DNA of 28,513 bases, taken from positions 1 through 28,513 of the forward strand of contig CAAFJI010000207.1 of NCBI GenBank assembly GCA_900763175.1, written 5' to 3'. How positions within the stretch are numbered: position 1 is the first letter of the stretch; the number at the start of each line of letters is the position of its first letter. The DNA is from Lachnospiraceae bacterium (lineage in GTDB: Bacteria; Bacillota; Clostridia; Lachnospirales; Lachnospiraceae). Under the pieces are notes generated by a model, which saw only the letters and a list, made by a program, of their open reading frames with translations, was not told the origin of the DNA and searched no databases. Made by a program: the position numbers and the translations under genes. Below, piece after piece: positions 1-7,893 of the stretch.

Positions 1-88
1 CAGAGAGAGAATTAATGAGAGAAGTGTCAATAAATAATTTGTTGAGACTTTTTTATGCCATGATATAGTCCAAAAGTATCTTGTGATC

Positions 89-122
89 CAGATTGCAGGA
101 ATGATTTTTCAAACAGGCTCCA
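89..122 (+). repeat. Truncated copy of MITE-like repeat (right end)
   Basis: This stretch matches 12321-12354, the right end of the intact element, at most positions (about 5 mismatches in 33), including the shared core GGAATGATTTTT followed by AAACA.GCTC. The left part of the element is absent or decayed beyond recognition. Confidence 0.55.
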
Positions 123-192
123 GAGTGTCCCTTGAAAATCTTTTTGCAATCTTTAAGCCTGAGTTCGCAGGAATTTTATTCGTAGCAGTTTT

Positions 193-221
193 GTATAAAA
201 AATAGAAATCTGTTCATACTT
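193..221 (+). promoter_or_regulatory. Candidate sigma-G type promoter for SASP gene
   Basis: GTATA (193-197) and CATACTT (215-221) are separated by 17 bases. In B. subtilis the sigma-G consensus is GHATR, about 18 bases, then CATWHTA, so 11 of 12 positions fit. The gene directly downstream encodes a SASP, a classical forespore sigma-G target. This rests on motif and context only. Confidence 0.45.
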
Positions 222-258
222 TTGGGGAAGGGAAACACTTTAAAAGGAGTATGAACAT

Positions 259-447
259 ATGAACAAAGACAAAGAAGTAGAAGCCTACAAACAGGGAACT
301 CTCTCCAAAGAAGAGCAGACCAAATATGAAATCGCTCAGGAGCTGGGGATATTAGATAAGGTTTTAAAAGAGGGCTGGAAAAGCCTTTCTGCCAAAGAAA
401 CCGGAAGAATCGGCGGCATAATGGCTCGAAAAAAACAGAAAAAATGA
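259..447 (+). CDS. Small acid-soluble spore protein, alpha/beta type
   Basis: A 62-residue, lysine-rich protein matching the alpha/beta-type SASP family (PF00269). These proteins coat and protect forespore DNA and are degraded at germination by the GPR protease. The recognisable core is KYEIAQELGI at about residues 23-32, which includes the E-I-A of the GPR cleavage region, followed by the GRIGG glycine motif at about 50-54 that corresponds to the NGSVGG motif of classical members. The tail is ARKKQKK. It resembles the shorter clostridial variants rather than B. subtilis SspA/SspB. The ATG follows AAAAGGAG with good spacing. The gene is monocistronic, with a candidate sigma-G promoter upstream. 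Confidence 0.8.
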   Translation: MNKDKEVEAYKQGTLSKEEQTKYEIAQELGILDKVLKEGWKSLSAKETGRIGGIMARKKQKK

Positions 448-469
448 TAACATATTATTCGCCCGCAGC

Positions 470-498
470 TTGCCATGAAGTCAGGAGAATGTTAAGAT
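470..498 (+). promoter_or_regulatory. Candidate sigma-A promoter of two-component operon
   Basis: TTGCCA (470-475), 17-base spacer, TAAGAT (493-498). Both hexamers match the vegetative consensus moderately well. If used, the transcript would begin near 505 and carry a leader of about 90 bases that contains the hairpin at 556-579. Confidence 0.35.
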
Positions 499-555
499 AA
501 ACAAAAACAACTTTTGGGAATTCTGGGATTTCAGGATGAATGTAAGGTGAAAATG

Positions 556-579
556 GGAGATGCGTGAGCGTCTCCTTTT
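556..579 (+). terminator. Intrinsic terminator or attenuator hairpin before response regulator
   Basis: GGAGATGC (556-563) pairs with GCGTCTCC (568-575), 8 pairs with one G-U, across a GTGA tetraloop, followed by TTTT. It lies only 20 bases before the response regulator ATG. It could end SASP transcription or act as an attenuator in the regulator's own leader. The short U-run suggests a weak terminator. Confidence 0.55.
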
Positions 580-598
580 GAATAAACGGAGGAAAAAG

Positions 599-1276
599 AT
601 GCGTATTCTGATTGCGGAAGATGAGGTGGAGATTGCACGGGCATTGAAGGTTTTGCTGGAGAAAAACAAGTGCGCAGTGGATATTGTACATAATGGAAGG
701 GAGGCCTGGGATTATATTTGTCAGGGAAGCTATGAGGTGATCGTCCTGGATATTATGATGCCGGAAATGGATGGACTGGAGGTTCTTCGGCGGGCCAGGG
801 AGAATCACATTGCGACTCCAGTCATGCTTCTTACTGCCAAGTCTGAGATTGAAGACCGTGTGGCCGGGCTGAATGCCGGGGCAGACGATTATCTTCCAAA
901 GCCTTTTGCCGCAAGTGAGTTTATTGCGAGGGTGAAGGCACTTGGTAGAAGAAGCACCAGTTACACGGAGAGCCTTATTTGCCTGGGGAATATGACCCTG
1001 GACTGTAACCGCTTCCAGTTGTCAGCAGAGGACGTAAGCATTCGGCTTAACAATAAAGAGTTTCAATTAATGGAACTATTCATGAAACATCCTAAATTTG
1101 TATTCTCTACAGAACACATTATGGAAAAAATCTGGGAACAGGATGGTACTGCAGGGATGGATGTAGTGTGGACTTACATCGGATTTCTGCGGAAAAAACT
1201 AAAGCAGCTGGGCGCATCTGTGGAAATCAAAACTGTCCGTGGAGCAGGATATTCCTTGGAGAAAATTAAATGTTAA
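599..1276 (+). CDS. OmpR-family response regulator
   Basis: A 225-residue DNA-binding response regulator. The receiver domain (about 1-115) has the acidic cluster E7-D8-E9, the phospho-acceptor D51 in VLDIMMPEMDG, T79 in LLTAK and K101 in LPKPF. The C-terminal half is an OmpR/PhoB winged helix (about 125-222) ending in TVRGAGYSLE, the usual wing motif. I chose the ATG at 599 because GGAGG lies 6 bases before it. The longer frame opens inside a hairpin at 556-579 and is unlikely to be translated. The stop overlaps the sensor kinase start (ATGTTAA), so the pair is translationally coupled. No adjacent transporter reveals the signal. Confidence 0.92.
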   Translation: MRILIAEDEVEIARALKVLLEKNKCAVDIVHNGREAWDYICQGSYEVIVLDIMMPEMDGLEVLRRARENHIATPVMLLTAKSEIEDRVAGLNAGADDYLPKPFAASEFIARVKALGRRSTSYTESLICLGNMTLDCNRFQLSAEDVSIRLNNKEFQLMELFMKHPKFVFSTEHIMEKIWEQDGTAGMDVVWTYIGFLRKKLKQLGASVEIKTVRGAGYSLEKIKC

Positions 1277-2511
1277 AGAAAATGAGATGGCACTTTATTC
1301 TGGCTGCCATGCTGGCGGTGTTTATCATGCTGGCAGTAGTGCTGACTGGAATTAATGTGTGGAATTATTACACTACATCCAAAAGGGCAGATGAAAGGAT
1401 AGAGGAAATCTATGTTTTTGAAGCCAGAGGCTCCAATTCTCAGCCACCTCAGGATAACCAGGCTGTCCCTCCATCAATTCCTGTCCGCCCAGAGAACCAC
1501 GATCCGGAAGCTCCTTACACCACACGCTTTTTCGTGGTGAGACTAGATGAGAACAGACAGGTAACAGATGTCTCCACCGACTACATAGCTTCCGTTACAA
1601 CAGAGGAAGCCGGAGAATATGCACAGGCAGTAATAAATAGAAAAAATCAAAAAGGCTATTATAAATCCTACAGATATCAGATTTTGAAAGAAGATAATGA
1701 AGATATTGTTATATTTTTAAATAACACAATGGAGCTGCATTCTGTGAAAAATGTACTGCTTATTTCCTGCCTGGTAGGAGTTGGTTGCTTTTTGATCGTA
1801 TTTCTTTTGGTATTCCTGCTTTCTGGAAAAGCCATGAAACCATACCTCCAAAATATAGAGCGCCAGAAACGGTTTATCACAGATGCCAGCCATGAGATCA
1901 AAACACCCCTCACCTCCATTGCCACAAGCGTTGACGTTCTGGAAATGGAGTATGGGGAGGATGAGTGGACCAGAAATATTCACAAACAGACTACCAAAAT
2001 GTCGAAAATGGTGGCTGATCTTGTAACCTTGTCCCGTCTTGATGAGGAAAACCCATTCCCAGATAAGACAGAGTTTTCATTAAGCGACATTGCCTGGGAA
2101 GTGGCAGAGCCTTTTTCTTCTCTGGCAAAGGCACAGGGAAAAATTTGTTCCCAGAGAATTGAAGAGAACCTGACCTTATGCGGTAATCCAGATGCCACCA
2201 GGCAGATGCTATCCGTTCTTCTGGACAATGCCATGAAATATTCAGAAGAAAAGGGAACCATACGTCTGGACGTCTATCAAAAACGGGGAAAAATCAGAAT
2301 AGAAGTGTTTAATACCTGTGTATTGGAGGATACCAGAAATCTGTCAAGACTCTTTGACCGTTTTTACAGACCAGACAGCTCCCGCTCCAAGAAAACAGGG
2401 GGAAGCGGAATCGGACTTTCCATTGCGCAGGCAGTTGCAGAAGCCTATGGAGGGAAAATAAAAGTTAGCAGCAGAGATGGAAAATCAATTTTGTTTCAGG
2501 TAATAATATAA
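1270..2511 (+). CDS. Membrane sensor histidine kinase
   Basis: A 413-residue two-component kinase. TM1 spans about residues 8-28, a poorly conserved extracytoplasmic sensor region of about 130 residues follows (with a proline-rich stretch at 58-82), and TM2 spans about 162-185. The cytoplasmic part has HisKA with the phospho-acceptor H208 in DASHEIKTPL and a HATPase domain with N320 in the N-box (LLDNAMKYS), LFDRFYRPD (F-box) and GGSGIGLSIA (G2 box). All catalytic motifs look intact. The start codon overlaps the regulator's stop. The architecture resembles kinases that respond to envelope stress or antimicrobial peptides, but the ligand cannot be deduced. Confidence 0.92.
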   Translation: MLKKMRWHFILAAMLAVFIMLAVVLTGINVWNYYTTSKRADERIEEIYVFEARGSNSQPPQDNQAVPPSIPVRPENHDPEAPYTTRFFVVRLDENRQVTDVSTDYIASVTTEEAGEYAQAVINRKNQKGYYKSYRYQILKEDNEDIVIFLNNTMELHSVKNVLLISCLVGVGCFLIVFLLVFLLSGKAMKPYLQNIERQKRFITDASHEIKTPLTSIATSVDVLEMEYGEDEWTRNIHKQTTKMSKMVADLVTLSRLDEENPFPDKTEFSLSDIAWEVAEPFSSLAKAQGKICSQRIEENLTLCGNPDATRQMLSVLLDNAMKYSEEKGTIRLDVYQKRGKIRIEVFNTCVLEDTRNLSRLFDRFYRPDSSRSKKTGGSGIGLSIAQAVAEAYGGKIKVSSRDGKSILFQVII

Positions 2512-2553
2512 AGATTCTGGCTGTGAACCTTTCCATAAAAAAGCCAGAAAAAT

Positions 2554-2588
2554 AAGGGACAGCTTGATAAAAAACAAGACTGTCCCTT
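2554..2588 (+). terminator. Intrinsic terminator after sensor kinase
   Basis: AAGGGACAG pairs with CTGTCCCTT (9 pairs), extended by CTTG/CAAG across a one-base bulge, with an AT-rich loop. The U-run after the stem is short (TTT then AAAA), so efficiency is uncertain. It lies 42 bases after the kinase stop and before pdxS. Confidence 0.6.
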
Positions 2589-2700
2589 TAAAATACATGA
2601 AAATTGGATATTTATAACAGCACAGTAATCCTGTATGATTTCAGACAAATGAAAGACTTATCGCAAAAAAGAGAAAAGAAACATACAGGAGGAAATCAAA

Positions 2701-3576
2701 ATGAGCCAGGAAAGATATGCATTAAATAAACAGCTTGCACAGATGTTAAAAGGTGGAGTTATCATGGACGTTACCACACCAGAGCAGGCAAAGATTGCAG
2801 AGGAGGCAGGTGCCTGTGCAGTTATGGCGCTGGAGAGAATTCCGGCAGATATCCGTGCAGCAGGCGGTGTTTCCAGAATGAGCGATCCGAAGATGATCAA
2901 GGGAATCCAGGAAGCGGTTTCCATTCCGGTTATGGCCAAATGCAGAATCGGACATTTTGTAGAGGCACAGATCCTGGAAGCTATTGAAATCGATTACATC
3001 GATGAGAGTGAGGTCCTTTCTCCGGCAGATGATGTTTATCACATTGACAAACGCCAGTTTAAGGTACCTTTTGTGTGTGGCGCAAAAGACCTTGGGGAAG
3101 CACTGAGAAGAATTGCAGAGGGCGCTTCCATGATCCGTACCAAGGGTGAGCCAGGAACCGGGGATGTAGTACAGGCAGTAAGACATATGCGCATGATGAA
3201 CAGCGAAATTGCAAAGGTAGTTTCCATGCGTGAGGATGAGCTTTTTGAAGAAGCAAAGAATCTTCATGTTCCTTATGAGCTGGTAGAGTATGTTCACAAA
3301 AATGGCAGACTGCCAGTTGTAAACTTTGCAGCTGGAGGCGTGGCAACTCCTGCAGATGCAGCGCTGATGATGCAGCTTGGAGCAGAGGGAGTATTTGTTG
3401 GCTCTGGAATCTTTAAATCCGGTGATCCGAAGAAACGTGCAGCTGCTATCGTAAAAGCAGTTACAAACTACAAGGATTCCAAGATGCTGGCTGAACTTTC
3501 CGAGGACCTTGGTGAGGCTATGGTTGGAATCAACGAGCAGGAAATCCAGCTTCTCATGGCAGAGAGGGGCAAATAA
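2701..3576 (+). CDS. pdxS: Pyridoxal 5'-phosphate synthase, lyase subunit PdxS
   Basis: A 291-residue TIM-barrel enzyme that makes pyridoxal 5'-phosphate from ribose 5-phosphate, glyceraldehyde 3-phosphate and ammonia in the DXP-independent route. It forms a 12-mer decorated by PdxT. The active-site residues known from the family are visible: D23 (in IMDV), K80 in PVMAKCRIGH, which forms the first imine, and K148 in IRTKGEPGTG, the second lysine. The phosphate-binding glycines (FAAGGVATPADA, then VFVGSGIFKS) are present. The length is typical. ATG at 2701 follows AGGAGG at 2688-2693. pdxT starts two bases after the stop, giving a classical pdxST operon. Confidence 0.97.
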   Translation: MSQERYALNKQLAQMLKGGVIMDVTTPEQAKIAEEAGACAVMALERIPADIRAAGGVSRMSDPKMIKGIQEAVSIPVMAKCRIGHFVEAQILEAIEIDYIDESEVLSPADDVYHIDKRQFKVPFVCGAKDLGEALRRIAEGASMIRTKGEPGTGDVVQAVRHMRMMNSEIAKVVSMREDELFEEAKNLHVPYELVEYVHKNGRLPVVNFAAGGVATPADAALMMQLGAEGVFVGSGIFKSGDPKKRAAAIVKAVTNYKDSKMLAELSEDLGEAMVGINEQEIQLLMAERGK

Positions 3577-3578
3577 AG

Positions 3579-4175
3579 ATGAAAATCGCAATCCTTGCAG
3601 TTCAGGGAGCTTTTGCAGAGCATAAAAGTAGGCTGGAAAAATTAGGTGCCCAGTGTGTGGAATTAAGAAAAAAAGAAGATTTGGAAAATGACTTTTCCGG
3701 TCTGGTACTCCCTGGTGGTGAAAGTACGGTACAGGGAAAGCTTCTTCGGGAGCTGGATATGTTTCAGCCGCTGAAAGAGAAAATTCAGGCAGGAATGCCG
3801 GTACTTGCTACCTGTGCAGGCCTGATCCTTCTGGCAGAGCATCTTTCTAATGATGAACATGTATATTTCGGAACCATGCCTGTGACTGTGAGGCGAAATG
3901 CCTATGGCAGACAGCTTGGCAGCTTTCATACTGTTCAGGAAATGAAAGGAATTGGAACTGTGCCAATGACCTTTATCCGTGCACCGTATATTGTGAGTTG
4001 CGGAAAGAAAGCTGAAGTTCTGGCAGAAGTAGACGGAAAAATCGTGGCAGCGAAATATAAGGAGCAGTATGGCTTGGCTTTTCATCCGGAACTGGATGAG
4101 GATGACAGGATCCATAGGGCATTTTTGGACAGCGCTGTAGCTTACGAGGAGAAAGACTCTGTCATTTCAGGATAA
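3579..4175 (+). CDS. pdxT: Pyridoxal 5'-phosphate synthase, glutaminase subunit PdxT
   Basis: A 198-residue class I glutamine amidotransferase that hydrolyses glutamine and channels ammonia to PdxS. The triad is complete: nucleophile C79 in PVLATCAGLILLA, H169 and E171 in AFHPELDEDD. The oxyanion and glutamine-binding motif LPGGEST lies at 44-50, and the PdxT-typical RNAYGRQLGSF follows at 106-116. The start is two bases after the pdxS stop, with translation probably coupled. The next gene, after a strong terminator, encodes a PLP-dependent enzyme, which is metabolically consistent but not co-transcribed. Confidence 0.96.
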   Translation: MKIAILAVQGAFAEHKSRLEKLGAQCVELRKKEDLENDFSGLVLPGGESTVQGKLLRELDMFQPLKEKIQAGMPVLATCAGLILLAEHLSNDEHVYFGTMPVTVRRNAYGRQLGSFHTVQEMKGIGTVPMTFIRAPYIVSCGKKAEVLAEVDGKIVAAKYKEQYGLAFHPELDEDDRIHRAFLDSAVAYEEKDSVISG

Positions 4176-4198
4176 AGTTCTCCTGATATCATAGCATA

Positions 4199-4242
4199 AA
4201 ATATCTGGATATAGCTAGAACCTATAACCAGATATTTTTTTT
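4199..4242 (+). terminator. Intrinsic terminator of pdxST
   Basis: AATATCTGG pairs with CCAGATATT, the inner stem continues as TATAG/CTATA after a mismatch, and a run of eight T follows. This is a strong Rho-independent terminator 24 bases after the pdxT stop. Confidence 0.85.
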
Positions 4243-4382
4243 ATGTATTAGACAGATAATTCCCAGTGTGTTACTATGCATTCATCAACAAAAACAACAC
4301 AGAAACAAAGAAAATACAGAAAAACAATAACAAACTTAACAGAAAAAATTTCAGAAATAGAACACATATGGAGGATAGGAAA

Positions 4383-5687
4383 ATGGCAGACATTAAAGAT
4401 TCTAAAAACTGGGGATTTGAGACAAAGCAGTTACATATTGGACAGGAGCAGGCTGATCCTGTAACAGACGCAAGAGCCGTTCCGATCTATGCATCTACAT
4501 CTTATGTATTCCACAACTCACAGCATGCGGCTGATCGATTCGGACTTCGTGATGCCGGAAATATCTACGGCAGACTTACCAATCCTACAGAGGATGTTTT
4601 CGAACAGAGAATCGCAGCCCTTGAGGGCGGTGTTGCAGCTCTTGCCGTTGCTTCTGGTGCAGCAGCTATCAACTATACATTCCAGGCACTGGCAAAAACA
4701 GGAGAGCACATCGTTGCTTCCAAAACAATTTACGGAGGAACCTACAACCTTCTTGCACACACACTTCCACAGACCAGCGGTATTACGGCTACTTTTGTAG
4801 ATCCGGATGTAGAAGGATCTTTTGAAGCGGCAATTCAGGAGAATACAAAGGCAATTTTCATTGAGACTCTTGGAAATCCAAATTCTAACCTGATCGATAT
4901 TGAGGAGATTGCAAAAATTGCGCACAAACATAATATTCCTCTTGTAGTTGATTCTACATTTGCAACTCCTTATTTAGTTCGTCCGATTGAATATGGTGCA
5001 GACATCGTCGTACATTCTGCAACAAAATTCATCGGTGGACATGGTACTGCAATCGGTGGTGTCATTGTTGATGGTGGAAAGTTTGACTGGAAGGCTTCCG
5101 GAAAATATCCGTGGATTTCTGAGCCGAATCCAAGCTATCATGGAATTTCCTTTGCAGAGGCAACTGCTCCGGCTGCATTTGTAACCTATATCCGTGCTAT
5201 CATTCTTCGTGATACAGGAGCAACCCTTTCCCCATTCCATGCATTTATGTTCTTGCAGGGACTGGAAACTCTTTCTCTTAGAGTAGAGCGCCATGTAAGC
5301 AATGCATTGAAGATTGTGGATTATCTTTCCAAACATCCACAGGTAGAGGCTGTTCACCATCCATCACTGGAAAGCGAGCCAAGCCATTACCTCTATAAGA
5401 AATATCTGCCAAACGGCGGCGGATCCATTTTCACCTTTGAGATCAAGGGAGATGCTAAGACTGCTCAGAAGTTTATTGATAACCTTGCTATCTTCTCACT
5501 GCTGGCAAATGTTGCAGATGTAAAATCTCTTGTTATCCATCCTGCAACTACAACACACAGTCAGTGCACAGAGGAAGAGCTTCTGGATCAGGGAATCAAG
5601 CCAAATACCATCCGTCTTTCCATTGGAATTGAGAAAGTAGAAGATCTTATCGCAGCTCTGGATGCAGCTTTTGAGGCAGTAAAATAA
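4383..5687 (+). CDS. metY: O-acetylhomoserine aminocarboxypropyltransferase (sulfhydrylase)
   Basis: A 434-residue PLP enzyme of the Cys/Met metabolism family. It forms homocysteine (or methionine with methanethiol) from O-acetylhomoserine and sulfide. The N-terminus WGFETKQLHIGQ and the insertions around residues 230-250 (ASGKYPWISEPNPSYHG) are typical of the long O-acetylhomoserine sulfhydrylase branch, not the roughly 380-residue gamma-synthases. The PLP lysine is K215 in VVHSATKFIGGHG. Other cofactor-site motifs are YGRLTNPT (62-69), SGAAAI (91-96) and D190-S-T-F. I take ATG 4383, 8 bases after GGAGG. The in-frame extension to 4266 is lysine/asparagine-rich and has no ribosome site. The gene appears monocistronic. 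Confidence 0.93.
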   Translation: MADIKDSKNWGFETKQLHIGQEQADPVTDARAVPIYASTSYVFHNSQHAADRFGLRDAGNIYGRLTNPTEDVFEQRIAALEGGVAALAVASGAAAINYTFQALAKTGEHIVASKTIYGGTYNLLAHTLPQTSGITATFVDPDVEGSFEAAIQENTKAIFIETLGNPNSNLIDIEEIAKIAHKHNIPLVVDSTFATPYLVRPIEYGADIVVHSATKFIGGHGTAIGGVIVDGGKFDWKASGKYPWISEPNPSYHGISFAEATAPAAFVTYIRAIILRDTGATLSPFHAFMFLQGLETLSLRVERHVSNALKIVDYLSKHPQVEAVHHPSLESEPSHYLYKKYLPNGGGSIFTFEIKGDAKTAQKFIDNLAIFSLLANVADVKSLVIHPATTTHSQCTEEELLDQGIKPNTIRLSIGIEKVEDLIAALDAAFEAVK

Positions 5688-5711
5688 GAATATTCGTTTG
5701 CTTAAACACAG

Positions 5712-5752
5712 ACTCCATATTTTCGGAAAACTGGAAATATGGAGTTTTTTTT
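5712..5752 (+). terminator. Intrinsic terminator of O-acetylhomoserine sulfhydrylase
   Basis: ACTCCATATTT pairs perfectly with AAATATGGAGT (11 pairs), followed by eight T. The structured repeat begins directly at the end of the U-run. Confidence 0.88.
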
Positions 5753-5883
5753 GCAATAGGAAATTCCGTTGGAATCCCCTATTGCAAAAAAGTCCTGCTG
5801 GGCAGGATCCAGAAGCAGCGGCAGGGTAGATGTCGCTTGAAACGACCCGCCGCAGGCGGAGAACTCTGCAAGCAGGAGTTTTT
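5752..5883 (+). repeat. GC-rich structured interspersed repeat, copy A
   Basis: About 132 bases, homologous to 17667-17788. It contains, in order, a hairpin TGCAATAGG...CCTATTGCA, a hairpin TCCTGC-TGG-GCAGGA (5801-5815), a GC-rich block ending in CCGCC-GCA-GGCGG, and a terminator-like hairpin AACTC...GAGTT followed by TTTTT. The sequence is much richer in GC than its flanks. Between the copies, stem bases change on both sides while pairing is kept. The remaining bases 5884-6008 are AT-rich leader of the next gene without a clear promoter. Confidence 0.7.
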
Positions 5884-6008
5884 GGGGGCACTTTTTGTAG
5901 TCTTTGGCAAAATTGTCGAAAATATGAAGAAAACATAGACGAAAACTATAAAAGTATGATAAAATAACGTAATTAAAAGAGGAAGCAAAAAGGGAAGGTA
6001 GTGATGGT

Positions 6009-7664
6009 GTGATAGACATAGCGAATCTGGACAGTCAGATTTTTGAAGCTTTGGGACAGACTTCTGATAATATGTATATTTATATGGCAGATTTACAGAG
6101 AGACTTTTCCAGGTGGTCCAGATCCAGTGTGAAATATTTCAATATGCCAGGAGAGTATATTGAAAATACGGCGGAAGAGTGGGTGAAGCATATCCATCCC
6201 CAGGACAGGCATATTTTTCTGGATGACATGAAAAGGATATTTGAAGGGAAAAGCAACCGTCATAATTGTGAATACCGTGCTCTGAATAAATATGGCAATT
6301 ATGTGTGGGTAAAGTGCCAGGGAATTGTACAGCGAAATGAAGATGGAAGTCTGGGTCTGTTTGTAGGTACTATGATGAATCTTGGGGTGAATGCCAAGTT
6401 TGATCAGCCTACAGGGCTGTATACTTTTCATGAATTGAAAAAACAGCTTCCTATTTCTATCAATCAGGGAATGGAAGGAGCAATCCTCCTGTTCGATGTG
6501 GACCGGCTTCAGAGAATCAACGACCTTTTGGGATATACAGTGGGAGATGAAGTTCTTCAGAGCCTTGGAAGAAAATGCCAGGAGCTTGTAGGGGTTACCT
6601 TCTATCGGGGACCCGGAGGAAAGTTTTACTGTATTACTACTGAGAAGAACATGGAGATGGTAACCTGGATCTACAATCAGGTACAGAAATTTGCGGAAGA
6701 CGTGCCTGGGGAAATGCAGGTGGAGATTCAGCTGACGGTATCCTGCGGTGTTACATTTTTTCCGCAGGATGCAGATGACCTTGAGACACTGCACAGCAAT
6801 GTAGAGTATGCACTGGAACAGGCGAAGAAGAACGGACGTGGAAGCATTGCACAGTTTTCCGGGAAAATGCATCAGAGAACGGTTGAGCGTTTTCGATTGC
6901 AGGAGGCACTTCGGGAAGCAGTGGCAAATAATTTTAATGGATTCTCTCTTGTATATCAGCCATTGGTAAAGGGCTGGAATCAGAAGGTATATGGTGCCGA
7001 AACATTGATGCGCTTTACCTTGCCGGATGGAACTACGGTTTCTCCCATGAATTTTATTCCTATTCTGGAGGAGGACGGTTCTATCCGTAAGGTTGGAAAA
7101 TGGCTTTTGGAAGCGGCATTGAAACAGGCATCGGCATGGCAGAAGATTTATCCGGATTTTGTAATTTCCATTAATATTTCTTATGTTCAGATGCTGCAAA
7201 GCGGCTTTCGGGAAATGGTAATGAAGACAGTTAAGAATCAGAATACACCTCCGAAGCTTTTGATCCTGGAGCTGACAGAGAGCTGCAAGGTATCAGACCC
7301 GAATAGACTGTGCGAAGACTTTCAGTATTTCAAAGACGCCGGTATTAATATGGCATTGGACGATTTCGGAACGGAATACTCTTCTATTGCCTTGCTTCGG
7401 AAGCTGAAGCCTCAGTGGATCAAGATTGATCATACTTTTGTACGCTCGATCAATGATGATGAGATGGATCAGGCAATTCTGGAATATATTATGAATCTCA
7501 GCAAACAGACGAATATCAAGGTTTGCGTGGAAGGTGTGGAGACGTCAGAAATTTTGTCTGTGGTGCAGAGCTATCATCCGGAATTACTCCAGGGCTATTA
7601 TTTTTCAAAGCCATGTCCTGCAGAAGAGTTTTCCAGAAAGTATTTCGGAGAAAGCAATAATTAA
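6009..7664 (+). CDS. PAS-GGDEF-EAL protein, probable c-di-GMP phosphodiesterase
   Basis: A 551-residue soluble signalling protein with no membrane segment. A PAS_3-type sensor fold covers about residues 20-125 (WVKHIHPQDR, then EYRALNKYGNYVWV). A GGDEF domain covers about 130-285 and keeps the fold markers FDVDRLQRINDLLGY and GDEVL, but the signature reads PGGKF at 202-206, so cyclase activity is probably lost. The EAL domain covers about 300-545 and retains its catalytic set: E331-T-L-M-R335, N389, ELTES at 421-425, D451-D452, K472, E508 and Q528. This predicts c-di-GMP hydrolysis, perhaps with the GGDEF domain as a regulatory GTP-binding module. The start is GTG at 6009 behind GGGAAGG; an earlier ATG at 6004 leads straight to a stop. 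Confidence 0.88.
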   Translation: MIDIANLDSQIFEALGQTSDNMYIYMADLQRDFSRWSRSSVKYFNMPGEYIENTAEEWVKHIHPQDRHIFLDDMKRIFEGKSNRHNCEYRALNKYGNYVWVKCQGIVQRNEDGSLGLFVGTMMNLGVNAKFDQPTGLYTFHELKKQLPISINQGMEGAILLFDVDRLQRINDLLGYTVGDEVLQSLGRKCQELVGVTFYRGPGGKFYCITTEKNMEMVTWIYNQVQKFAEDVPGEMQVEIQLTVSCGVTFFPQDADDLETLHSNVEYALEQAKKNGRGSIAQFSGKMHQRTVERFRLQEALREAVANNFNGFSLVYQPLVKGWNQKVYGAETLMRFTLPDGTTVSPMNFIPILEEDGSIRKVGKWLLEAALKQASAWQKIYPDFVISINISYVQMLQSGFREMVMKTVKNQNTPPKLLILELTESCKVSDPNRLCEDFQYFKDAGINMALDDFGTEYSSIALLRKLKPQWIKIDHTFVRSINDDEMDQAILEYIMNLSKQTNIKVCVEGVETSEILSVVQSYHPELLQGYYFSKPCPAEEFSRKYFGESNN

Positions 7665-7713
7665 AATAAGATTTTACTCGTGGAGCTGCTGCCGTCAGGT
7701 GGCATCCTCGTAA

Positions 7714-7767
7714 AAAATACCCTTGGAAAAAGAGAAATCAACAGACTCTTTTTTCAAGGGTATTTTT
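7714..7767 (+). terminator. Intrinsic terminator of GGDEF/EAL gene
   Basis: AAATACCCTTG pairs with CAAGGGTATTT, extended internally by GAAAAAGAG/CTCTTTTTT, and followed by a T-run. It is preceded at 7672-7715 by a second imperfect hairpin (TTTTAC...GTAAAA outer arms, GCTGCC/GGTGGC inner arms) with no assigned role. Confidence 0.85.
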
Positions 7768-7838
7768 ATGCGATTTTTCGCAGAATGATCACAGAGTTTT
7801 TCAGGTACATTTTAGGTTGAACTTTTATAATTAATTTC

Positions 7839-7875
7839 CAGAGCCGCTGTCTTTTGTATACAGAATGCCGCTCTG
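7839..7875 (+). promoter_or_regulatory. Hairpin in leader of VTC operon
   Basis: CAGAGC (7839-7844) pairs with GCTCTG (7870-7875), with an inner CTGT/ACAG stem. The structure ends 5 bases before the GGAGG of the VTC gene and could affect translation. A TATAAT at 7826-7831 just upstream is a possible -10 box, but there is no convincing -35 hexamer. Confidence 0.35.
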
Positions 7876-7893
7876 AGAAAGGAGGTTGAGAGG

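Larger units (their letters stand above)
1..258. other. Intergenic region upstream of SASP gene
   Basis: No gene is supported here. Positions 89-122 are a decayed copy of one end of the MITE-like element found intact at 12189-12355. The right part holds the candidate sigma-G promoter (193-221) and the ribosome site of the SASP gene. The first 68 bases contain an open frame ending in TAG at 66-68 that could be the tail of an upstream gene, but 21 codons cannot be identified. Confidence 0.5.

Noticed and set aside
3..68. Open frame ending in TAG at 66-68 that could be the tail of an upstream gene
   Set aside because: Only 21 codons are visible and none form a recognisable motif. Similar open stretches arise by chance in AT-rich DNA.
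5913..5920. TTGTCGAA, a match to the Spo0A box, upstream of the GGDEF/EAL gene
   Set aside because: A 7-base core is expected a few times by chance in both strands of this window, and no suitable promoter could be placed beside it.
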